Below, piece by piece: positions 9,898 to 16,545 of a stretch of DNA of 64,000 nucleotides. This stretch comes from JAWPMT01 sp965601475. Lineage in GTDB: Bacteria; Bacteroidota; Bacteroidia; Cytophagales; Cyclobacteriaceae. Positions within the stretch are counted from its first letter, which is position 1; the number at the start of each line of letters is the position of its first letter. The stretch lies in assembly GCA_965601475.1 (NCBI GenBank), contig OZ271832.1:5022001-5086000 (forward strand). The letters run 5' to 3'. The position numbers were made by a program, and so were the translations under genes. A model generated the notes under the pieces. The model was not told the DNA's origin and searched no databases. It worked only from the letters and a program-made list of their open reading frames with translations.

Positions 9898-9929
9898 AAG
9901 CCCTTTGCAGAAATGTGAAGGGCTTTTTT
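9898..9929 (+). terminator. Hairpin terminator after the small membrane protein
   Basis: An 8-bp stem AAGCCCTT / AAGGGCTT with a 12-nt loop, followed by a run of T. It lies about 100 bp after the membrane-protein gene. Confidence 0.75.
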
Positions 9930-10032
9930 ATAGTGCCTTGAGTTTGGCGGCTTTGATGAGGTTGTCGAGGGTGTAGTAGATATGCTGCTTGTCATCTTCG
10001 GGCAGCTTTTGGAGTTCGAGGATACGGTTCAT
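9928..10032 (-). pseudogene. C-terminal remnant of an XRE/HTH-type regulator, copy 1
   Basis: On the minus strand the frame reads MNRILELQKLPEDD, then KQHIYYTLDNLIKAAKLKAL and a TAA. That is how small Bacteroidota XRE-family regulators typically end (RILELxKLPEEDK..., YTLDALI). The HTH domain itself is gone: upstream the sequence passes directly into a REP-like element. A second, shorter copy of the same tail lies at 10938-11009, about 1,010 bp away, with about 64 bp nearly identical. Confidence 0.6.
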
Positions 10033-10065
10033 GGCTATTCTTGGAGTTGCTATATTAGAGAATAG

Positions 10066-10347
10066 GCACAAACGGACGCTTGCGCCAGTGGGTGCTACAG
10101 TAGCTTGGTTGGTGGTATCCTAAATATGCTTGGCGCCAATGGAGGCTCTCATTTGGGGCAAATTGACGGTGTAGATATAAGTGAATATAATATTCGTCAA
10201 GAGCACCGAGGAAAAAAGGGAGGACATGACTTGGATAGCTGGGTAAGCTATTTCAGGTCAATGGGAATAAGGGTTAATGTTCATCAGCGAAACAAGAAGA
10301 AGAAAAAGAGGGAAGAGCGACGTCGTAAAAGAAAAGAGGAAGCCTAA
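10066..10347 (+). pseudogene. Orphan RHS C-terminal tip (5'-truncated)
   Basis: The frame is open from just after a stop at 10063-10065. It has only weak starts (TTG 10105, ATG 10126) and reads LVGGILNMLGANGGSHLGQI, then a 45-residue segment (DISEYNIRQEHRGKKGGHDL, WVSYFRSMGI), and ends in a run of Lys/Arg. No RHS core precedes it; the upstream part is a REP-like palindrome. The Gly-rich start and the position 3 bp before a lipoprotein gene suit a displaced toxin tip of an RHS protein together with its partner. It may be untranslated or expressed only after recombination with a full RHS gene. The toxin class is unknown. Confidence 0.5.
10067..10089 (-). repeat. Second REP-like family, right copy (inverted)
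   Basis: Inverted counterpart of 9861-9883. It overlaps the first codons of the open frame of the orphan RHS tip, which shows that the tip was joined to this element rather than to an RHS core. Confidence 0.65.
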
Positions 10348-10350
10348 AAT

Positions 10351-10857
10351 ATGAATTATATCAAGCTATTTCTATTAGGGACCATATTCGTCCAATTTGG
10401 ATGTGGCAAGAAGACTGTATTGAGTCAAGATGAACTTTTTTGGCTTGGCGATTATGTAGTGGGAGATACAATAGTGTTTAGGAGCGGGAAAGGCGCGCTA
10501 GACAGTATTCAGATTAGTGGTATAACGTTAGGCTATGATGAATATGACCCAATTCTAAAGCATGGGTATTATTTACCTCAGGGTGCACGCGTTGAGTACA
10601 CATCTTTGATTGATACTACTGCTAAACAGCACTTAGTGTACTTGAAGAAACCTCGACCAGATAGTGTTTCCTTCTACATAAGCTTCAATTGCGGGTATTC
10701 AGGTGACGTGTATGCGGACAATATCAACTCCCGATTTCAAAGGGGAGATACATTGAGGTTTGATTGTCAATTTGGAGATGGTACTCATTATTGGAATAAG
10801 AGGGGATTAGTCAAGCATATTGATCAAACTGGTACTGTTTGGAAAAGGGTCAATTAA
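10351..10857 (+). CDS. Predicted lipoprotein, candidate immunity protein of the orphan RHS tip
   Basis: The 168-residue product has a type II signal peptide (MNYIKLFLLGTIFVQFGC) with the lipobox cysteine at residue 18. The mature part is beta-rich and has no motif I know. It starts 3 bp after the orphan RHS tip, so the two form one transcription unit, and it ends before a REP copy and a terminator (10913-10938). A membrane-anchored periplasmic lipoprotein is a common form for immunity proteins that act against effectors arriving in the periplasm. That role is inferred from position only. Confidence 0.7.
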   Translation: MNYIKLFLLGTIFVQFGCGKKTVLSQDELFWLGDYVVGDTIVFRSGKGALDSIQISGITLGYDEYDPILKHGYYLPQGARVEYTSLIDTTAKQHLVYLKKPRPDSVSFYISFNCGYSGDVYADNINSRFQRGDTLRFDCQFGDGTHYWNKRGLVKHIDQTGTVWKRVN

Positions 10858-10876
10858 AGTTATGCAGCTAACCTAA

Positions 10877-10891
10877 GGTTGCAACGCGTGC
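10877..10891 (+). repeat. Partial REP-like copy R4
   Basis: GGTTGCAACGCGTGC, the right half of the R1 element. The following 45 bp up to the terminator also resemble the segment after R1 (8993-9049), so the 3' flank of the two RHS modules is homologous. Confidence 0.6.
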
Positions 10892-10912
10892 AGACAAGAA
10901 AAAGCCTACAGG

Positions 10913-10938
10913 GCCCTTGCAGTGATGCAAGGGCTTTT
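10913..10938 (+). terminator. Rho-independent terminator after the orphan lipoprotein
   Basis: Same 9-bp stem as at 9019-9049 (GCCCTTGCA / TGCAAGGGC) with loop GTGA and four T residues. Confidence 0.8.
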
Positions 10939-11009
10939 CATAATGCCTTGAGCTTGGCGGCTTTGATGAGGTTGTCGAGGGTGTAGTAGATATGCTGCTT
11001 GTCATCTTT
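10938..11009 (-). pseudogene. C-terminal remnant of an XRE/HTH-type regulator, copy 2
   Basis: On the minus strand it reads DDKQHIYYTLDNLIKAAK, LKAL and a TGA. The protein sequence equals copy 1 (9928-10032) over this stretch, but the LELQKLPE part is lost. It directly follows the terminator, as copy 1 does, so each cassette in this zone carries the same 3' unit. Confidence 0.55.
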
Positions 11010-11014
11010 CATCC

Positions 11015-11061
11015 CCTCAGAGTCACCCTGGTGGGGGATGGAGGGTGAGAGGACTCTGAGG
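11015..11061. repeat. Long imperfect hairpin upstream of the first toxin-antitoxin pair
   Basis: Outer arms CCTCAGAGTC (11015-11024) and GACTCTGAGG (11052-11061) pair perfectly. Inside them, TCACCCT and AGGGTGA also pair. There is no T run, so a repeat element or RNA structure is more likely than a terminator. It lies about 75 bp before the antitoxin start. Confidence 0.6.
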
Positions 11062-11138
11062 TTTCGGGAGTATCATCCTTCTGGGTGTATGATCAAAATA
11101 CTCTGATAAATCGTTAATTGGTGGAAAGAATAATCCTC

Positions 11139-11369
11139 ATGAGTATTACTCAGATCCGTGAAGAGCTACATGAATTTATTGATAAGGCAGATACTCGTTT
11201 GCTGAATGTGATTTATGCAATGATCCAAGCCGATATGACAGAAGCTGATTATCAGCTTAGTGATGCTCATAAGGCTATTTTGGACCAGCGAATCGCAGCT
11301 CATGAATTAAATCCATCCGAGGGAAGAAGCTGGGAGGATTTGAAGTCCGATATCAAACGACGGCTGTGA
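11139..11369 (+). CDS. Addiction-module antitoxin (RelE/ParE partner)
   Basis: The 76-residue product starts MSITQIREELHEFIDKAD. The C-terminus (LDQRIAAHELNPSEGRSWED) matches the addiction-module component type (Unstab_antitox) that pairs with ParE/RelE toxins. I chose the ATG at 11139 over upstream TTG/GTG codons in the same frame. It overlaps the toxin start by 4 bp. Its cognate toxin is interrupted, so the antitoxin may now be a solitary regulator. Confidence 0.75.
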   Translation: MSITQIREELHEFIDKADTRLLNVIYAMIQADMTEADYQLSDAHKAILDQRIAAHELNPSEGRSWEDLKSDIKRRL

Positions 11370-11656
11370 AATACCATCTTATTATCAAGCCGGATGCTGA
11401 GCTTGATTTACTTGATTCTGTTAGATGGTATGAAAATCAAAGAGAAGGCCTGGGACAAAGGTTTTTGGTTGCTTTTGAAGACAAGTTGCAGCTAGTCGCT
11501 CGTGATCCTCTTCACTATCAAATCAGATACAAATCCACACGTTTTGCTTTGGTGAAGCGTTTTCCATAGGCCATCCATTTTACTGTGGAAGGAGACAAAA
11601 TCTATGTCTTGGCGGTTTTGAGCACACACAAGAATCCCCAAGGGTGGAAATCGTGA
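11366..11656 (+). pseudogene. ParE/RelE-type toxin interrupted by an in-frame TAG
   Basis: It starts at GTG 11366 inside the antitoxin stop. The first 67 residues have the ParE fold pattern (DAELDLLDSVRWYENQREGL, GQRFL, then FALVKRFP). TAG at 11567-11569 stands where the family has Tyr (RFPYAIHF). Past the stop the same frame continues for 28 codons with the expected ParE end (IHFTVEGDKIYVLAVLSTHK, then NP..W) to a TGA at 11654-11656. The full length of about 96 residues fits the family. The lesion is one codon, so it is recent, or an assembly error. Confidence 0.85.
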
Positions 11657-11814
11657 TTTGATAATAAGGCCAAGCCTTTATTCTAACCAGTCCAAGGTCG
11701 TAAGAAGACAAAAACTGGTTCCAGCGTCTCGGCTACCCCGTCTTGGGCCTTTTGTTATCGAAGCTCTCCCCTCATTTAAGGAAAGGCCATTTTAGCTTGT
11801 TCGAATTAAGATTC

Positions 11815-11945
11815 TGTACACCATTTCATTTTCATAAAATTTGTGGTGTACACCTCTGTACACCGTGATATTTTTTCTACTGAATGGTGTACAGTGCTGT
11901 ACACCGTTGAGAATTTCTAGGAAGAACGGTGTACAAAGCTTTACA
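11815..11945. repeat. Cluster of GGTGTACA / TGTACACC motifs
   Basis: Six occurrences in 131 bp: at 11815, 11845 (as the full palindrome GGTGTACACC), 11857, 11886, 11898 and 11938. Two pairs face each other with the same 12-bp start-to-start distance (11845/11857 and 11886/11898), so each can form a hairpin. No gene lies within 100 bp. It may be a binding-site array or a decayed repeat element. Confidence 0.6.
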
Positions 11946-11994
11946 CTCTCGTACCCTCGAGGTAACATAGGGTTTTGGAGGAGAATTGTTTTGC

Positions 11995-12225
11995 GTAGGC
12001 ACCAGCCAGAATGGCCTTGTTCATTTTAGTGAAAGGACGTAGCGATCAAGAAAAGCATAAAAATCTGTTTGAGTCCATTCGAAGTTTGGTTCGAGCCAGG
12101 GGAGCATGAAATGGACGAGTTTTTTTTATGCCTTGAGCGCAAGGAAGTTTCACGTTAAGAAATGAACACAGCCTTGACTTTTTTGGCTACTTTTTGGCGG
12201 TCCGCCGCGCGGTCAAGACAAAACA
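11995..12225 (+). repeat. Dispersed repeat A, copy 1
   Basis: About 230 bp, repeated almost unchanged 615 bp downstream at 12610-12840. It contains the palindrome-rich GGCGGTCCGCCGCGC segment. No coding sense could be supported in it. A truncated third copy lies at 13999-14050. Confidence 0.8.
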
Positions 12226-12329
12226 GTAGCGGATGTAATATTCATGCCCTCAACGAACCCATTTGGGTGTATTCTGTCAAGGAGACAGTCTCTATCGTAG
12301 ATTGTGGGGCTAGACCCGTCATCAATACT

Positions 12330-12418
12330 CGTTGTGGCTGTCACCCTGAGCCGGGTCGAAGGGTAGATCAGACGCTTGTATGGTTCCTTGGGTTCTGCTT
12401 GGTTCGACAAGCTCAACA
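12330..12418 (+). repeat. Dispersed repeat C, copy 1 (CACCCTGAGC...TCGAAGGGT type)
   Basis: It contains CACCCTGAGCCGGGTCGAAG followed by GGT, a palindromic motif scattered through many Bacteroidota genomes. A second copy lies at 12927-13013. Confidence 0.7.
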
Positions 12419-12473
12419 TGCCACCCAATTTGTCATGTCGAACCGAAGTGCAACTCAGGGAAACACCTTTACG

Positions 12474-12632
12474 GGAAAAGGGAAGCTGCCATTTGGCCGG
12501 AGACTTCTCGTTACACTGGAAGTGACGTGGTCCTTTTTAGGCAGCCATAGATTGTCCTGTCTATGGTTCGACAAGCTCACCATGACAAGTCAATGAGCAC
12601 TCTTTCATAGTAGGCGCCAGCCCGAGGGGCCT
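12474..12632 (+). repeat. Dispersed repeat B, copy 1
   Basis: About 155 bp with a diverged second copy at 13863-14023 (roughly 90% by eye). It runs into the start of repeat A, so B and A form a composite unit. Confidence 0.75.
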
Positions 12633-12840
12633 TGTTCATTTTAGTGAAAGGACGTAGCGATCAAGAAAAGCATAAAAATCTGTTTGAGTCCATCCGAAGG
12701 TTTAGTTTGGGCCAGGGGAGCATGAAATGGACGAGTTTTTTTTATGCCTTGAGCGCAAGGAAGTTTCACGTTAGGAAATGAACAGAGCCTTGACTTTTTT
12801 GGCTACTTTTTGGCGGTCCGCCGCGCGGTCAAGACAAAAG
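12610..12840 (+). repeat. Dispersed repeat A, copy 2
   Basis: Second copy of 11995-12225, with only a handful of differences seen on reading. Confidence 0.8.
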
Positions 12841-12926
12841 CAGGGCCAATTCCCAACTGCGGTCTAGTTTGTGAAAGAAGACAGTCACTGAGCATATATA
12901 GTGGCGCCAGCACCGTAGACTCTATT

Positions 12927-13013
12927 CGTTGCGGCTGTCACCCTGAGCCAAGTCGAAGGGTAGATCAGACGCTTGCATGGTTGTTTGGGTTCTGTCTGGT
13001 TCGACAGGCTCAC
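12927..13013 (+). repeat. Dispersed repeat C, copy 2
   Basis: Second copy of 12330-12418, including the CACCCTGAGC / TCGAAGGGT palindrome. It is followed by about 170 bp without recognisable content before the second toxin-antitoxin pair. Confidence 0.7.
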
Positions 13014-13185
13014 CGTAAGAAGTCGATATGGCCTTCCACCCCATCGGCGTCACCCTCACTGGAGTATCAGGTGCAGGAAGCTGAGGGGATACAGAGAACG
13101 AATTGGGAGGACTGAATGTAGAAATCTAGCAGTATCATCCATTGTGGTGAGGAGAAAAGAGTTAAGAAATCGTTACTTTGTAAGT

Positions 13186-13383
13186 ATGAGCATTGAAGCA
13201 AGAAAATATCATCTGATAGAACGATTGATGCACTTTGATGAAAAAGAGCTGGATAGGATAGAAAGGTTTCTGGAAAAGGAATCAGAACTATCCGCGTCAC
13301 TGGATCGAGCCATACAACAAGTACAAGAAGGCAAAGTTACTCCGCACAGTGAAGTGAGAAAGAAATACAAAAAATGGCTTTAG
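13186..13383 (+). CDS. Small antitoxin of a type II toxin-antitoxin pair
   Basis: The 65-residue charged, helical product starts MSIEARKYHLIERLMHFDEK and ends VRKKYKKWL. The size, the charge and the 10-bp overlap with a ParE-like gene identify it as the antitoxin. The frame extends upstream through repeat DNA, but ATG 13186 is the only sensible start. It resembles the unclassified antitoxins that sit before ParE in Bacteroidota. Confidence 0.75.
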   Translation: MSIEARKYHLIERLMHFDEKELDRIERFLEKESELSASLDRAIQQVQEGKVTPHSEVRKKYKKWL

Positions 13384-13664
13384 AGATCGTTTGGTCAGAT
13401 GAAGCCAATGGAGGTTTAGATGAAATCATTGAGCATTTGGAGGAGAAGTGGACAGAGAAAGAGATCCATAAGTTTTTTACTCGTTTAGAAGAGTGTCTCG
13501 AGAATATCAAAGAAGCTCCATATCGACAAAAAGACTCAGTTCGGAAGCCAGGAGCGAAGGAGTACCAGCACTCACCGCAAACCACTATTTTTTACTCTTT
13601 CGACGAAAAAGTGATCAATATCCTAAGGGTCTGGACAAACCTAAAAAATCCAAGCAGATTGTAA
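13374..13664 (+). CDS. ParE/RelE family toxin
   Basis: The 96-residue product starts MALEIVWSDEANGGLDEIIE and has the ParE pattern: a WS..A...L..I...L...W helix hairpin, then FF..LE..L..I, RK....EY and the C-terminal strand INILRVWTNLKNP. The length is normal and the frame is uninterrupted, unlike the ParE at 11366. ParE toxins act on DNA gyrase and RelE toxins on ribosome-bound mRNA; the sequence does not decide which applies here. Confidence 0.82.
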   Translation: MALEIVWSDEANGGLDEIIEHLEEKWTEKEIHKFFTRLEECLENIKEAPYRQKDSVRKPGAKEYQHSPQTTIFYSFDEKVINILRVWTNLKNPSRL

Positions 13665-13862
13665 CCCCGCAAGGCCCGCTCTTCGACATGTTCTGAAAGG
13701 CATGTCGAAGGACAGATAAAGAGGGATTTGTAATGCCCATCTCTGTGTAGTTGTCAGAAGAGGATCTCTAAGCGTAGGTTGTAGCTACGCTTTCTATTTT
13801 ATGTGCTTTCGTAGCACGATGGTAATGATCATTTGAAATTGTTAAGTGCTCATTGTCACCCA

Positions 13863-14023
13863 GGAAAAGGGAAGCTGCCATTTGGCTGGGGACTTCTCGC
13901 TGCACTCGAAATGACGTGGTTCTTTTAAGGTGCCACTAACAATGTCTTGTCTATGTTCGACAGGCTCACCATGACAAGTCAATGAGCACTTTTTCATAGT
14001 AGGCGCCAGCCCGAGGGCCTTGT
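13863..14023 (+). repeat. Dispersed repeat B, copy 2, with truncated repeat A
   Basis: Second copy of 12474-12632, followed by a truncated copy of repeat A (13999-14050). The stretch 13665-14237 holds only such repeats and no gene. Confidence 0.75.
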
Positions 14024-14237
14024 TCATTTTAGTGTTAAGACAAAAAGTAGTTAACAAACAAAGCGAGGCAATTATTTTTTCCAAACTCGCTGTTGCACAT
14101 TCGTTTGCATTTCTCGTTTAGGCTTTGGACTTCTCCTCAAAGGCCCGTCGAAGGACCGATAAAGATGGATTGCGGATTCCAAATCATTTGCCCTACCACT
14201 GACATAAACTGCGTTTCCGAAAATAGCCGTTAAGACC

Positions 14238-14245
14238 TAATTTTG
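14238..14245 (+). promoter_or_regulatory. Candidate -7 box of the secretion operon
   Basis: TAATTTTG fits the Bacteroidota -7 consensus TAnnTTTG exactly and lies 19 bp before the pseudopilin ATG. The -33 element is weak (TTTC near 14214). Confidence 0.4.
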
Positions 14246-14264
14246 CAGCGACATACTAAAGACC

Positions 14265-14684
14265 ATGAAGACGTTAAATTGGAATAAGAAGTTCTCGGCG
14301 TTTACGCTATCAGAACTGTTGGTGGTATTGGTGATCGTAGGCATACTCGTGCTGCTGGCATTGCCGTCGTTGATGCCCCTCATTTCACGTACCCGGGGTT
14401 TGGAAGCGAAAAAGCAGCTCAAGCACCTGGAGACACTGCAAAAGACGTACTTCTTCGAGTATTCGCGCTATACAGATGATATGCTGGCCCTCGGCTTTGA
14501 GCAGGCGCGACTGGTCACTGATGAACCTCCCGGCACTGCCAACTACCTCGTGGAGATTGCTGATGCCTCCGCCACTGGTTTCCAGGCCCGAGCTACTTCC
14601 GTCGTAGATTTCGATGGCGACGGCGCTTACAATATTTGGGAGATCGACCAGAGCGGGTTGCTGGTGGAAGTCCAGAAGGATTGA
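14265..14684 (+). CDS. gspG: Type II secretion major pseudopilin-like protein
   Basis: The 139-residue product has a class III prepilin leader: a short basic start, then FTLSELLVVLVIVGILVLLA with the Glu at +5 after the predicted cleavage before Phe. A pseudopilin-like C-terminal part follows. It ends with a short segment VVDFDGDGAYNIWEIDQSG, whose DFDGDG suggests a calcium site as in GspG. It is the first gene of the operon and overlaps the peptidase gene. GspG is the best match; another pilin class is possible. Confidence 0.8.
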   Translation: MKTLNWNKKFSAFTLSELLVVLVIVGILVLLALPSLMPLISRTRGLEAKKQLKHLETLQKTYFFEYSRYTDDMLALGFEQARLVTDEPPGTANYLVEIADASATGFQARATSVVDFDGDGAYNIWEIDQSGLLVEVQKD

Positions 14685-15157
14685 TCAGCGATTACCTCCT
14701 CCTGATGGTAACGCTGCCCCTGTTGCATATGGCTTATACTGACCTGCGCGACCGACACATCCATGGCGTGGCCTGGTTGGTTTTCCTGGTCCTCACAGTC
14801 TTACATCTGATGTTTCAAACTTCTACAACGAGCAGCGTCGCCGCGGGAGCCCTCAATCTGGCCCTTGTTGCCCTAATCCTGGGAATAAGTGTGCTGGTCA
14901 TGCATTGGAAGCGCGGACTGAAACCTTCGCGAATGATCGGGAAAGGGGATTTGCTCTTCTTCATACCGGGCGTATTTTGGCTCGATACCATTCATTTCAT
15001 CTTCTGGTTCAACATCACACTGATCGGCTCCGTACTGCTGCATTGGGCGCTGGGTCGGTTGGCCTGGTATCAGCAAAAAGGGTCAGTACCCCTGGCAGGC
15101 TTCTTTTCCCTGAGCCTTTTGATATTTCTATGGGTGGATAACACAGGATGGAGATGA
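14681..15157 (+). CDS. Prepilin peptidase, A24 family, short form
   Basis: It would cleave the leader of the pseudopilin encoded just upstream. The two catalytic aspartates of A24 aspartic proteases are visible: YTDLRDRHI (Asp21) and GKGD (Asp90). Four to five hydrophobic segments are present. At 158 residues it has only the peptidase domain and lacks the N-terminal methyltransferase region of bifunctional PilD. The start is uncertain: TTG 14681 overlaps the pilin stop and leaves room for the first membrane helix, whereas ATG 14705 would cut that helix to under ten residues. Confidence 0.85.
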   Translation: MISDYLLLMVTLPLLHMAYTDLRDRHIHGVAWLVFLVLTVLHLMFQTSTTSSVAAGALNLALVALILGISVLVMHWKRGLKPSRMIGKGDLLFFIPGVFWLDTIHFIFWFNITLIGSVLLHWALGRLAWYQQKGSVPLAGFFSLSLLIFLWVDNTGWR

Positions 15158-16545
15158 TCACATTAGCCACCGAGCTGAAGCAGCTCATCACCACAGACCA
15201 GGCGCATTACTACAGGATCGTCCCCAAGAGTGACGAGGCGGATCGGCTGGTTTTCTATGCGGAGTTATCTGGGGAGACCAATGTGCGACTGCAGGAATTG
15301 GAGATCGTCTTTGGCAAGAAGGTGGACATCGAGGCCATACCCAAGACTGAGCTGGAGTCGGCGCTTTCCCGGTATTACCTGAAAAGAGGCAAATCACGCA
15401 AGAGTGAGCTGTCACTCTCCTCAGACAACTTCCTTCAGGAACTGATCCGGGAGGCCGAACAACTCAACTGCAGCGACATCCATTTGGAATCCTACGAAGA
15501 CAACTGCCGCATCCGTATGCGGTTGGATGGACAGTTGATAGAGCGGTTTTACATCCCAAAGGCCGATTATCCGGAATTCGTCAACCGCCTCAAAATCATG
15601 AGCAACCTGGACATCGCAGAGAAGCGGCTGCCCCAGGACGGGCGTATCATGGTCAAAGAAGCCGATAAGCAATTTGATCTACGTGTTTCGGTCTTACCGA
15701 CATTGTATGGCGAAAAGGTGGTGTTACGATTGCTGTCCGACGAAAATGCCTCCCTCAGTATCGACTACCTGGGCCTGAATCCTGAGCAACGCGAAGTCTA
15801 CGTACAGGCCGTGAAGAAACCGCATGGCATAGTACTAATCAGCGGGCCAACGGGTAGTGGAAAGACGACCACACTCTATGCCACACTCAAGGAACTCAAC
15901 AAGAGCACCAAAAACATCCTGACCATTGAAGATCCTGTCGAATACACTCTGGAAGGCGTGAACCAGGTCCAGCTGAAAGAGAAAATCGGATTGGACTATG
16001 CTTCAGCGCTGAGAACGTTTCTCCGACAGGATCCGGACATCATCATGGTGGGCGAGATTCGCGATCTGGCAACAGCAAAAATGGCCATCCGGGCCGCTTT
16101 GACAGGCCACCTCGTACTGTCCACGGTGCATACCAATTCGGCCTGGGGAATCATCTCCCGATTGATCGAAATGGGCATATCACCCTACATTCTGGCGGAT
16201 ACCCTCAATATCGCCGTCGCCCAACGACTGATCCGACTGCTTTGCCCCGTTTGCAAACAAAAGGAAACGAATCTCGATGTGCTCAAAGGTCTGGATATGA
16301 ACGGTACCCAACACTACTATTCGCCCAAGGGGTGTGAAAGTTGCTACCACACGGGCTACCAGGGCAGAAAGGCCATTTATGAGATGATACCCGTCAACGA
16401 CGAAATAAGAAAAGGTATTAAACTTGCAGACAAGTTCGACGAAGACATAGACCATGGACACGTGGGCACATTACGACAAAGCGCCCTGGCACTTTTCCGG
16501 TCCGGTGAAACAAGTGTAGAAGAAATAACCCCCTATCTTTTTTAA
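15148..16545 (+). CDS. gspE: Type II secretion / type IV pilus assembly ATPase GspE/PulE
   Basis: The 465-residue cytoplasmic hexameric ATPase powers pseudopilus assembly. Visible elements are the Asp-box region (SDIHLESYED), an Arg-rich N2-domain segment, Walker A GPTGSGKTT near residue 235, Walker B DPDIIMVGEIRD near 297, a His box (STVHTNSA), and the four-cysteine zinc site CPVC (366-369) and CESC (396-399). It overlaps the peptidase gene by 10 bp and shares one base with the secretin gene. Length and motifs are complete. Confidence 0.95.
   Translation: MEMITLATELKQLITTDQAHYYRIVPKSDEADRLVFYAELSGETNVRLQELEIVFGKKVDIEAIPKTELESALSRYYLKRGKSRKSELSLSSDNFLQELIREAEQLNCSDIHLESYEDNCRIRMRLDGQLIERFYIPKADYPEFVNRLKIMSNLDIAEKRLPQDGRIMVKEADKQFDLRVSVLPTLYGEKVVLRLLSDENASLSIDYLGLNPEQREVYVQAVKKPHGIVLISGPTGSGKTTTLYATLKELNKSTKNILTIEDPVEYTLEGVNQVQLKEKIGLDYASALRTFLRQDPDIIMVGEIRDLATAKMAIRAALTGHLVLSTVHTNSAWGIISRLIEMGISPYILADTLNIAVAQRLIRLLCPVCKQKETNLDVLKGLDMNGTQHYYSPKGCESCYHTGYQGRKAIYEMIPVNDEIRKGIKLADKFDEDIDHGHVGTLRQSALALFRSGETSVEEITPYLF

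Noticed and set aside
12162..12596. 144-codon open frame within the repeat zone
   Set aside because: It lies across repeats A, C and B; the translation has no domain and changes character at repeat borders.
12810..13115. 101-codon open frame before the second TA pair
   Set aside because: It is part of repeats A and C and shares their non-coding character.
11815..14050. A CRISPR array or an integron attC series in the repeat zone
   Set aside because: There is no regular repeat-spacer pattern, no cas or integrase gene, and the repeats are long composite units.
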